Assembly (NCBI RefSeq): GCF_900120155.1
Contig: NZ_LT635548.1
Location: forward strand, 284,602-348,601
Direction: 5' to 3'
Source of the DNA: Clostridium sp. Marseille-P3244
Lineage (GTDB): Bacteria; Bacillota; Clostridia; Lachnospirales; Lachnospiraceae
Length of the DNA stretch: 64,000 bases
In this document: in pieces, positions 57,628 through 64,000 of the stretch
Layout: each line of letters starts with the position of its first letter
Position numbering within the stretch: the stretch's first letter is position 1
Program-made: the position numbers and the translations under genes
The notes under the pieces: generated by a model
Told to the model about the DNA's origin: nothing
What the model saw: only the letters and a program-made list of their open reading frames with translations
Database searches by the model: none

Positions 57628-58323
57628 TCAATACCTTCTTCTTAAAAACACCTCTGCTATCTCCAGATCTTCCGGTGTAGTGATTTTTATGTTTTCATAT
57701 GAACCATGAAACAGTCGGATCGGATATCCCAGCATCTGCTCTGCTGCCATAGCATCATCTGTTACAGTGATCTCCCGATTCTCCATAAGCATGGCATATG
57801 CCTTCTGGATCAGTTTTGTATCAAAGACCTGGGGTGTCTGCACAATCCAAACACTGCTGCGGTCCGGCGTATGGGATACTATATTGTCCGCATCTGCGAT
57901 CTTCACTGTATCTTTGGATGGCATTCCTGCCGCGCAGGCATGATACTGCGACACGCATTCATATGCCCGCTCTATCATCGCTTCGTCAATAAATGGCCGC
58001 GCGCCGTCATGTATATAGACATAGCCGTCTTTTGTCTCTTTTAGCCCATTCCAGACAGATGCATACCGCTCAGCTCCCCCGGCTATGATCTTCCTGACTT
58101 TCGTGATCTGATATTGTTCCACAATTCTGCTTCTGCAGTACTCTTCTTCTCCGGCACCGCACACAAGTATGATTTCATCGATCAGACGGGAATCCTGAAA
58201 TGCACGAAGCGCGTAATAGACCACAGGCTTTCCGCCCATGAGCAAATACTGTTTATGTACTTTTGTTCCCATCCGCCTGCCGCTTCCCGCGGCGAGAACA
58301 ATGGCCGTACAGTATGTTTTCAT
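57628..58323 (-). CDS. ispD: 2-C-methyl-D-erythritol 4-phosphate cytidylyltransferase
   Basis: 231 residues; third step of the non-mevalonate isoprenoid pathway, joining CTP and MEP. Visible: CTP-binding VLAAGSGRRMGTKVHKQYL, YIHDGARPFIDEAMI, TPQVFDTKLIQKAY, VTDDAMAAEQ. Normal length. It follows tsaD by 21 bp and ends the operon, so it is probably cotranscribed with tRNA-modification genes. Confidence 0.95.
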   Translation of the reverse strand: MKTYCTAIVLAAGSGRRMGTKVHKQYLLMGGKPVVYYALRAFQDSRLIDEIILVCGAGEEEYCRSRIVEQYQITKVRKIIAGGAERYASVWNGLKETKDGYVYIHDGARPFIDEAMIERAYECVSQYHACAAGMPSKDTVKIADADNIVSHTPDRSSVWIVQTPQVFDTKLIQKAYAMLMENREITVTDDAMAAEQMLGYPIRLFHGSYENIKITTPEDLEIAEVFLRRRY

Positions 58324-58344
58324 TTTCAGTCCTCCCTGAAATTT

Positions 58345-59373
58345 TCACCTGTCCCCCAGTTTCAGATTAGGCACGGCATTAAGATCCCATCCATGCCGGG
58401 TTCCTGCAAGATATTCATAGAACGCCGCCGCTCCGATCATTGCCGCATTGTCTGTACAGTAAACAGGGGAGGGATGATAAAATTTTACGCCTTTCTCCTC
58501 ACATACCTGCTCCATCGCCCCACGCAGTGCCGTATTGGATGCTACACCTCCGGCAATAGCAAATTTATATATGCCGTAATCCTCAACAGCTTTCATGGAA
58601 TTTTCTACAAGCACCTCCACAACGGCCTTCTGAAACGATGCCGCGATATCCGCCGGATCAAAACTTTCCCCTTTCATCCTGCATCCGTTGATGTGATTAA
58701 GTACCGCCGATTTCAGGCCGCTGAAACTGAAATCATACTCCGCGCCCTCTATATGCGCTTTGGGGAACTTTACCGCGTCAGGATTCCCCTCTTTTGCGAT
58801 CCGGTCGATCTTTGGACCGCCCGGATATCCCAGGCCGATAGCGCGCGCCACTTTATCATAAGCCTCCCCTGCCGCGTCATCCCTTGTCCGGCCGAGGATT
58901 TCATATTTCCCATATTCCCGCACACATACAAGATGCGTATGTCCTCCGGAAGCTACCAGACACAGAAAAGGCGGCTCAAGATCCGGATGCTCAATATAAT
59001 TTGCCGAGATATGCCCCTCAATGTGATGTACCCCTACCAGCGGAAGATGCCTGGCATAGGCAATCGCTTTCGCCTCGGCGACACCTACCAGAAGAGCTCC
59101 TACAAGCCCCGGCCCATAGGTCACTCCTACCACATCAATATCGTCCAGTGTTATATCCGCCTCTTTTAACGCTTCTTCTATAACCTGATTGATTTTCTCA
59201 ATATGTTTCCTTGAAGCGATTTCCGGTACCACACCGCCATAAAGTTTATGCAGATCAATCTGTGACGAGATAATATTGGACAGGACCTCCCTGCCATTGT
59301 GGACCACCGCTGCCGCCGTCTCATCACAGGAGCTCTCGATCGCAAGGATATTCAGATCTCTAATCTCCTTCAT
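58345..59373 (-). CDS. tsaD: tRNA t6A37 threonylcarbamoyltransferase
   Basis: 342 residues, ASKHA-fold catalytic subunit that transfers threonylcarbamoyl to A37 of ANN-decoding tRNAs. Visible: [16 protein letters not shown], metal-binding [39 protein letters not shown], and [13 protein letters not shown] 59373 has GAAAGG 6 bases upstream; an earlier ATG at 59388 sits over that site. With tsaE and tsaB in the same run, the operon encodes most of the t6A machinery; tsaC is not in the window. Confidence 0.97.
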   Translation of the reverse strand: MKEIRDLNILAIESSCDETAAAVVHNGREVLSNIISSQIDLHKLYGGVVPEIASRKHIEKINQVIEEALKEADITLDDIDVVGVTYGPGLVGALLVGVAEAKAIAYARHLPLVGVHHIEGHISANYIEHPDLEPPFLCLVASGGHTHLVCVREYGKYEILGRTRDDAAGEAYDKVARAIGLGYPGGPKIDRIAKEGNPDAVKFPKAHIEGAEYDFSFSGLKSAVLNHINGCRMKGESFDPADIAASFQKAVVEVLVENSMKAVEDYGIYKFAIAGGVASNTALRGAMEQVCEEKGVKFYHPSPVYCTDNAAMIGAAAFYEYLAGTRHGWDLNAVPNLKLGDR

Positions 59374-59478
59374 ATTCTGCCTTTCCATTCATAACTGATC
59401 AAATTATAACCAATCCTGCTTTTCTCAATTTTCTGCCTCTGATATCATCCGATATTCCGGGCATACACAGATTCTGTG

Positions 59479-60387
59479 TCAGTCTTCAAATACCAGCTCT
59501 GCTGACATACCATCTTTTCCCGCCTTCGCGGCCGGAAATATTTTCCGTACATCTTCCATATAAGGTTCCGGCCTGGTCAGAGAAGGGCTGTAATGTGTCA
59601 GCCACATCTCTTTTACACAGGCTTCACGGGCCAGCTCTGCCGCCTCATAAAATGTCATATGCTTATATTCAGAAGCCTTTGCTGCTTTATCCTTTTCTCC
59701 GTACATTCCCTCACAGATAAACAGATCGGACCCTTCTGCATTCTGCCGGATGGAGGCTGTAGGGCGGGTGTCCGTCGTATAGGTCAGTTTAATTCCTTTT
59801 CTCGGCGGCCCCAGAACCATATCCGGGGTGAAAAATCCGTCTTCGTTGTCGATCGTCTCGCCCTTCTGCAGACAGCTCCAGTATTTCAGCGGAATTTCCT
59901 GCCCTTTTGCCTTCTCCGCGTCAAATTTTCCTGCCCGATCAATCTCCAGGGTATACCCGTAACAGAGCACGTTATGATTCACTCGGAACGCTTTGATCCG
60001 GTAACCGTTCATCTCAAATACCTGTTCCGGCCCCTGGATTTCCTGATAAATGATCGGAAACGGGAGTTCCGGCGCGATCACCCGGAGAGCCCCTACCACA
60101 CGCTCAAGTCCTTTCGGTCCGATCAGTGTCAGGGGCTGTGTCCTGTCCGCATTTCCCATTGTAAGGAGCAGCCCGGGAAGGCCGCTGATATGATCCCCAT
60201 GGTAATGGGTAAAACAGATCACATCGATCGGTTTGAAACTCCACCCTTTTTCCTTTACTGCGATCTGAGTACCCTCACCACAGTCAATAAGCAGGCTGCT
60301 TCCATTAAACCTTGTCATCAGCGCTGTAAGATACCGGTAAGGGAGCGGCATCATGCCGCCGCACCCAAGCAAACAAACATCTAACAT
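59479..60387 (-). CDS. rnz: Ribonuclease Z
   Basis: 302 residues, metallo-beta-lactamase-fold endonuclease that trims tRNA 3' trailers. Metal motif CFTHYHGDHISGLPGLL, later HNVLCYGY, YTTDTRPT, CEGMYG and KHMTFYEAAELA, LTHYSPSLTRP. It fits a genome whose tRNA genes here all lack encoded CCA, since RNase Z processing is then needed. Lies between the zinc-ribbon gene and tsaD. Confidence 0.95.
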   Translation of the reverse strand: MLDVCLLGCGGMMPLPYRYLTALMTRFNGSSLLIDCGEGTQIAVKEKGWSFKPIDVICFTHYHGDHISGLPGLLLTMGNADRTQPLTLIGPKGLERVVGALRVIAPELPFPIIYQEIQGPEQVFEMNGYRIKAFRVNHNVLCYGYTLEIDRAGKFDAEKAKGQEIPLKYWSCLQKGETIDNEDGFFTPDMVLGPPRKGIKLTYTTDTRPTASIRQNAEGSDLFICEGMYGEKDKAAKASEYKHMTFYEAAELAREACVKEMWLTHYSPSLTRPEPYMEDVRKIFPAAKAGKDGMSAELVFED

Positions 60388-60401
60388 ATAAATCCTCTGT
60401 C

Positions 60402-60635
60402 TTATTCATCTATATCCGCAGGCAACTGAAAAGAGGCCAGCAGTCTGTCATAACAGGACTCGCACAAGTCAAAGCTGTGTTTTTCTCCGTCCTTGTCAGA
60501 GAAATATCCCCACGTATAATCCACGCTGAATACACCCTCTCTCGGACATCCGTCTGTGACCGTAATCTCTTTTCCGCATTGATTGCAGATGATCTTATTT
60601 ATCTCTTTTGTTTCTTTCAATTGATACTGGCGCAT
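60402..60635 (-). CDS. Small zinc-ribbon protein, unknown
   Basis: 77 residues with two cysteine pairs, ICNQCGKEI and LCESCYDRLL, spaced 38 residues apart, typical of a single zinc ribbon. Between them DYTWGYFSDKDGEKHSF is conserved-looking. GGAGG precedes ATG 60635. It lies between rnz and tsaB-rimI in the same orientation. No function assignable. Confidence 0.8.
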   Translation of the reverse strand: MRQYQLKETKEINKIICNQCGKEITVTDGCPREGVFSVDYTWGYFSDKDGEKHSFDLCESCYDRLLASFQLPADIDE

Positions 60636-60729
60636 ACAATCTCCTCCTGTAAAAACAGTTTTTCATTCTTGTCACGCCTAAAGTATATCGGATCAGCAGG
60701 TCGATTTATAGTGGAAACTGCTGCCGCTG

Positions 60730-61917
60730 CTATAGGATAATTTCCAGATTCCTGCTCATTAGGATGGCATCTTCTGCCGGATCTTCGTAAAAGTGCTGCC
60801 TGATGCCGTCCTCTTTAAATCCGGCGCTTTCATACAGAGCTCTGGCGGCACGGTTTCCGGAACGTACATCCAGAAGGATCCTGCGGATCCCCCCTGCCTG
60901 GCAGATTGCATCCAGCTCCGCCAGCAGGGCACGGGCTACCCCCTGTCTCTGCAATTCTTTTATAACCGCGATCCGTGCGATCTCCACCTCATCTGCCACT
61001 TTATAGGAAAGAAGATATCCTGCCGTGCGCCCTGCCTTTTCTGCCATAAGGCAGATACTGTCCGGCTGTTCCAGTGTACCGACCACTGACTTCTCACTCC
61101 ACGCATCCGTGAAAAGCTGATGTTCCATCTCGGCCACTGCCGCACTGTCTTCCATGGTCATCCTGCGCACCTGCGGGACCGCGTTCTTTTCCCGCTCCGC
61201 CCGTTCTCTTTCCGCCTGGGATCTGCGCAGATACTCCGGCTTAAATTCAGCCGCCGTCTCAAACCGGCCCGTTTGATAATAATAAATCCCCAGAGCACCC
61301 ACTACGGCCGCTCTCTGCCGGTTCATAAAAGACGGAGCAAAGGAATAAGGAACCTTCATCCCCTCTGCCAGCGTCTCTGTGTACACCGGCACAGCGTCAC
61401 CCAGAAATACCACACGCCGGCGGTAGACATTCAGATGACGGATCAGCTCCTCCACCGGAACTACCATCTGCATCCTGAGTACCTGAAAAACCGGCTCATC
61501 ATACAGGCTGTCATCCTCCGGCTTTTTCCGGGCAAATGAATAAAGGCCCGTATAAACCTGCTTTCTCCTGGCGTCCATGACCGGGCAGATGATATCCTCA
61601 CACCCATACAGGCTGTATGCCATGGCATCCAGTGTAGGTGCATGGATGAGAGGCTTATCCAGCGCCAGCCCCAGCCCTTTTGCCGTGGCAGATCCTATCC
61701 TGAGTCCGGTAAAGGACCCCGGTCCTCCCGCCACCGCAATGGCATCTACATCCGACACATCCATCTCGATCATCCTCATCATCTCGTCGATCATGGGTAG
61801 CAGCGTCTGCGAATGCGTCTTTTTAAAATTTGTTGTATATTCCGCGATCGTCCGGTCATCCTCAACAACCGCGACAGTGGCCGTCAGCCCTGAGCTGTCT
61901 ATCGCCAAAACTCTCAT
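60730..61917 (-). CDS. TsaB-RimI fusion protein
   Basis: 395 residues in two modules. Residues 1-235 are TsaB (MRVLAIDSSGLTATVAVVED, VAGGPGSFTGLRIGSATAKGL, PVMDARRKQVYTGLY), the TsaD partner. Residues about 250-395 are a GNAT acetyltransferase like RimI (RRMTMEDSAAVAEMEHQLF, AVIKELQRQGVARALLAEL, LLDVRSGNRAARALYESAGF), which acetylates the N-terminus of ribosomal protein S18. A basic linker (AERERAEREKNAVP) joins them. The two are usually neighbouring separate genes. Confidence 0.94.
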   Translation of the reverse strand: MRVLAIDSSGLTATVAVVEDDRTIAEYTTNFKKTHSQTLLPMIDEMMRMIEMDVSDVDAIAVAGGPGSFTGLRIGSATAKGLGLALDKPLIHAPTLDAMAYSLYGCEDIICPVMDARRKQVYTGLYSFARKKPEDDSLYDEPVFQVLRMQMVVPVEELIRHLNVYRRRVVFLGDAVPVYTETLAEGMKVPYSFAPSFMNRQRAAVVGALGIYYYQTGRFETAAEFKPEYLRRSQAERERAEREKNAVPQVRRMTMEDSAAVAEMEHQLFTDAWSEKSVVGTLEQPDSICLMAEKAGRTAGYLLSYKVADEVEIARIAVIKELQRQGVARALLAELDAICQAGGIRRILLDVRSGNRAARALYESAGFKEDGIRQHFYEDPAEDAILMSRNLEIIL

Positions 61918-62357
61918 ACTCTGTCCTGCTTTCCTGTTTCCCGGATCGTGATCTTCCGGTAATCAAATCCCTGCTCCAGATCCTTCTCTATGAGAATCTC
62001 CGTCCGCGTCTCCGGAAGGATCTCCCGGATCAGATCCGCCCATTCGATCAGAGAGACACCGTCTCCCATAACATATTCCTCGAACCCGATTTCTTCCATT
62101 TCCTCGACATCTCCGATCCGGTATACATCAAAATGATAGAAGGGAAGCCGCCCTTCTTCGTATACCTGCACAATCGTAAATGTAGGACTGCTGACCGCCT
62201 CCTGGATCCCCAGGCCTTTCGCCAGCCCCTGGGTAAAAACGGTCTTTCCCACGCCAAGATCCCCGGTCAGGGTAAATACCTGCCCGGGAACCGCATTTTC
62301 TCCAAATTTTCTTCCCACGCTGAAAGTTTCTTCAGGGCTTCTTGTCTCCAATATCAT
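61914..62357 (-). CDS. tsaE: tRNA t6A biosynthesis ATPase
   Basis: 147 residues; P-loop GDLGVGKTVFTQGLAKGLG, SPTFTIVQVYEEG, YHFDVYRIGD, IEWADLIREILP. ATPase needed for turnover of TsaB-TsaD. ATG 62357 has AAGGAG 6 bases upstream. Overlaps the tsaB-rimI start by four bases. Confidence 0.96.
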   Translation of the reverse strand: MILETRSPEETFSVGRKFGENAVPGQVFTLTGDLGVGKTVFTQGLAKGLGIQEAVSSPTFTIVQVYEEGRLPFYHFDVYRIGDVEEMEEIGFEEYVMGDGVSLIEWADLIREILPETRTEILIEKDLEQGFDYRKITIRETGKQDRV

Positions 62358-62385
62358 ACAGCTCTCCTTTTTTCTTCCCATCTGA

Positions 62386-63564
62386 TCAATGATGGAACAG
62401 TCGGATCCCTGTAAACGCCATAACCATACCGTATTTATCACATGTGGCGATCACATTGTCGTCACGCACGGATCCTCCCGGCTGTGCAATATATTTCACG
62501 CCGCTCTTACGCGCCCGCTCGATATTGTCCCCAAAGGGGAAGAATGCGTCCGACCCCAGAGCCACGTCCGTCATTTTGTCCAGCCAGGCCCGTTTTTCCT
62601 CCCGGGTAAACACTTCCGGCTTCTCTGTAAAAATCGGCTCCCAGCATCCGTCAGCAAGCACATCCATGTACTCTTCCCCGATATACAGGTCGATCGCGTT
62701 ATCTCGGTCCGCGCGCTTTATATTGTCTCTGAACGGAAGGCTCATCACCTTCGGACACTGGCGCAGCCACCAGTTGTCCGCCTTCTGTCCGGCAAGACGG
62801 GTACAGTGGATCCTGGACTGCTGTCCGGCGCCGATACCGATCGCCTGCCCGTCTTTCACATAGCAGACAGAATTCGACTGAGTATATTTCAGTGTGATCA
62901 TAGATACTGCAAGATCCAGCTTCGCCGCGTCAGGCAGTTCCCTGTTTTTCGTTACAATATTTGAAAAGAAATCCGGATCGATATTCAGTTCATTCCGCCC
63001 CTGCTCAAAAGTGATCCCGAACACTTCTTTGTGTTCCAGAGCCGCAGGCACATAATCCGGATCAATCTTGATTACATTGTAATTTCCTTTTTTCTTCTGT
63101 TTCAGAAGTTCCAGAGCCTCCGATTCATATCCCGGCGCAATCACGCCGTCAGACACTTCTCTTTTGATCAGCCTCGCCGTATCCACATCACAGACATCAG
63201 ACAACGCGATAAAATCTCCGAACGAAGACATCCTGTCGGCTCCCCTAGCCCTGGCATAAGCGCAGGCAAGCGGGGAGAGTTCTCCCAAGTCATCTACCCA
63301 GTAGATCTTTGCCAGAGTCTCTGTCAACGGCCGCCCTACCGCTGCCCCCGCAGGAGAAACATGTTTGAAAGAAGTGGCTGCCGGAAGCCCCGTCGCCTTT
63401 TTCAGCTCTGACACAAGCTGCCAGCCGTTGAATGCGTCCAGAAAATTGATATAGCCGGGGCGGCCGCAGAGCACTTCTATAGGAAGCTCGCTGCCATCAT
63501 TCATATAGATCCTGGACGGCTTCTGATTCGGGTTGCACCCGTATTTCAGTTCTAATTCTTTCAT
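62386..63564 (-). CDS. AICAR formyltransferase-like (PurH C-terminal type)
   Basis: 392 residues corresponding to the AICAR transformylase domain of PurH: KYGCNPNQKPSRIY, Lys-His pair in SFKHVSPAGAA, TLKYTQSNSVCYVKDGQAIGIGAGQQSR, GSDAFFPFGDNIERA, AQPGGSVRDDNVI. The N-terminal IMP cyclohydrolase domain of bifunctional PurH is absent, so cyclohydrolase must be encoded elsewhere. It performs the last-but-one step of IMP synthesis. GGAGTGGATGAAAT precedes ATG 63564. First gene of the tsa/rnz/ispD run; an IS element lies directly upstream. Confidence 0.9.
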   Translation of the reverse strand: MKELELKYGCNPNQKPSRIYMNDGSELPIEVLCGRPGYINFLDAFNGWQLVSELKKATGLPAATSFKHVSPAGAAVGRPLTETLAKIYWVDDLGELSPLACAYARARGADRMSSFGDFIALSDVCDVDTARLIKREVSDGVIAPGYESEALELLKQKKKGNYNVIKIDPDYVPAALEHKEVFGITFEQGRNELNIDPDFFSNIVTKNRELPDAAKLDLAVSMITLKYTQSNSVCYVKDGQAIGIGAGQQSRIHCTRLAGQKADNWWLRQCPKVMSLPFRDNIKRADRDNAIDLYIGEEYMDVLADGCWEPIFTEKPEVFTREEKRAWLDKMTDVALGSDAFFPFGDNIERARKSGVKYIAQPGGSVRDDNVIATCDKYGMVMAFTGIRLFHH

Positions 63565-63678
63565 ATTTCATCCACTCCTTTATTAATTTAATAGCCATGA
63601 GCAAAACTCCACATCTTCAGTATTTATGCGGGTTTGCGAGGCATGGCAAACCTCTTTATCACTATGGATTTATAGAAA
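63565..63678. other. Spacer between purH-type gene and IS
   Basis: Contains the ribosome site of the gene ending at 63564 and a hairpin GGTTTGC/GCAAACC (about 63632-63652). No clear purine riboswitch core or promoter for the minus-strand gene is seen. The left end of the IS probably lies here but could not be placed. Confidence 0.4.
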
Positions 63679-63740
63679 CAATCAGCTCCGGATGGTATAA
63701 TTAAGTTGTCAACATCAATCTACCTGAAAGGAGCTGATTG
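63679..63740 (+). promoter_or_regulatory. IS transposase promoter and start-sequestering repeat
   Basis: An extended -10, TGGTATAAT (63693-63701), faces the transposase. CAATCAGCTCC (63679-63689) upstream of it is the exact complement of GGAGCTGATTG (63730-63740), which covers the ribosome site and start region. Only transcripts entering from outside contain both arms. Confidence 0.65.
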
Positions 63741-64000
63741 CTATCTATCGTCAAGAAATCATCCAAGATATCCGCCTTTTTACTTCCCAGCCTGCCGCCA
63801 GATTTTATGACTCCCTTTTCCTTAGTCTCGATCTGTCCTTTGTCCCGGAGTATCCGCATACTGGTCGCAGGGGCTTTTCCTCTCATTCCATGATCTGTGC
63901 TTTCATCGTGATGAAATGCGAAGGGTTTTCTATGATTACCGATCTGGTCGACTACCTTAATAACAACCTTCTTATTGCCCACTACTGTGGCTTTGATATT
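63737..64000 (+). CDS. IS transposase, N-terminal part (runs off window)
   Basis: The plus-strand frame open from 63728 encodes IYRQEIIQDIRLFTSQPAAR..., SLDLSFVPEYPHTGRRGFSS, then MICAFIVMKCEGFSMITDLV and NNNLLIAHYCGFDI, characteristic of the N-terminal region of DDE transposases of several Firmicute IS families. The exact IS family is not settled. No ATG or GTG precedes these residues in frame; ATT 63737 or CTG 63734 next to GGAG are the only candidates near a ribosome site. Truncated by the window edge. Confidence 0.7.
   Translation, partial: MAIYRQEIIQDIRLFTSQPAARFYDSLFLSLDLSFVPEYPHTGRRGFSSHSMICAFIVMKCEGFSMITDLVDYLNNNLLIAHYCGFDI

Noticed and set aside
63701..63982. 93-codon minus-strand ORF
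   Set aside because: The plus-strand frame over the same DNA reads as a transposase N-terminus, while this frame has no resemblance.

Overview
The window reads as a chromosomal segment of an anaerobic Firmicute of the family Lachnospiraceae (Clostridium cluster XIVa). The evidence is the 16S gene (55182-56715), the DapL-type lysine pathway, AddAB in place of RecBCD, a FabK-type fatty-acid operon with a fused AccD-AccA, and base composition near half GC by eye. I do not assign a genus. Apart from one nested insertion-sequence block and a transposase running off the right edge, it is core and regulatory genome. Most genes lie on the minus strand.

Layout. 1-1.4 kb: PadR/DUF1700/DUF4097 envelope-sensing operon, entering from the left edge. 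1.5-10.3 kb: dapL behind a candidate attenuator, then addB-addA-DUF1294. 10.3-12.3 kb, plus strand: an Lsa-type ABC-F ribosomal protection gene behind a long leader with a short ORF and an intrinsic terminator. 12.3-21.5 kb: kinase, thioredoxin, Crp/Fnr regulator with an alarmone-hydrolase-like HD protein, SDR, hflX, TPR lipoprotein, metal P-type ATPase, Sir2, HD phosphohydrolase, and a histone-H1-like Lys/Ala-rich protein. 21.7-32.7 kb: one long fatty-acid synthesis operon (fabH-acpP-fabK-fabD-fabG-fabF-accB-fabZ-accC-accDA-second fabK-like-marR). Its promoter carries a FabT-type palindrome, and the last gene is a FabT candidate. 32.7-38.4 kb: split chromate transporter; an SOS cassette (dinB, small unknown protein, SRAP) with a perfect LexA box; and a TetR/MFS exporter pair with matching operators.

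38.5-47.5 kb: small membrane and helical proteins with a two-component system. The membrane gene upstream of the two-component system is split by an IS3-family element (42962-46049), which is itself split by a second IS3-family element (44345-45708). Both junctions are resolved to target-site duplications, and removing the insertions restores both reading frames. 47.7-57.6 kb: tRNA and rRNA genes, with the rRNA order 16S-5S-tRNAIle-tRNAAla-23S-tRNAAsn rather than 16S-23S-5S. A small alarmone synthetase and a MarR/MATE pair lie between the tRNA cluster and the rRNA operon. 57.6-63.6 kb: purH-like formyltransferase, tsaE, a TsaB-RimI fusion, a small zinc-ribbon protein, rnz, tsaD, ispD. 63.6-64 kb: start of an IS transposase whose upstream sequence can form a start-site-sequestering hairpin.

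No CRISPR array, prophage or obvious defence island is present. The most interesting signals are regulatory: the ABC-F leader, the fatty-acid feedback loop, the SOS cassette, the differently spaced TetR operators, the hairpin modules shared by two stable-RNA loci, and the rearranged rRNA operon.
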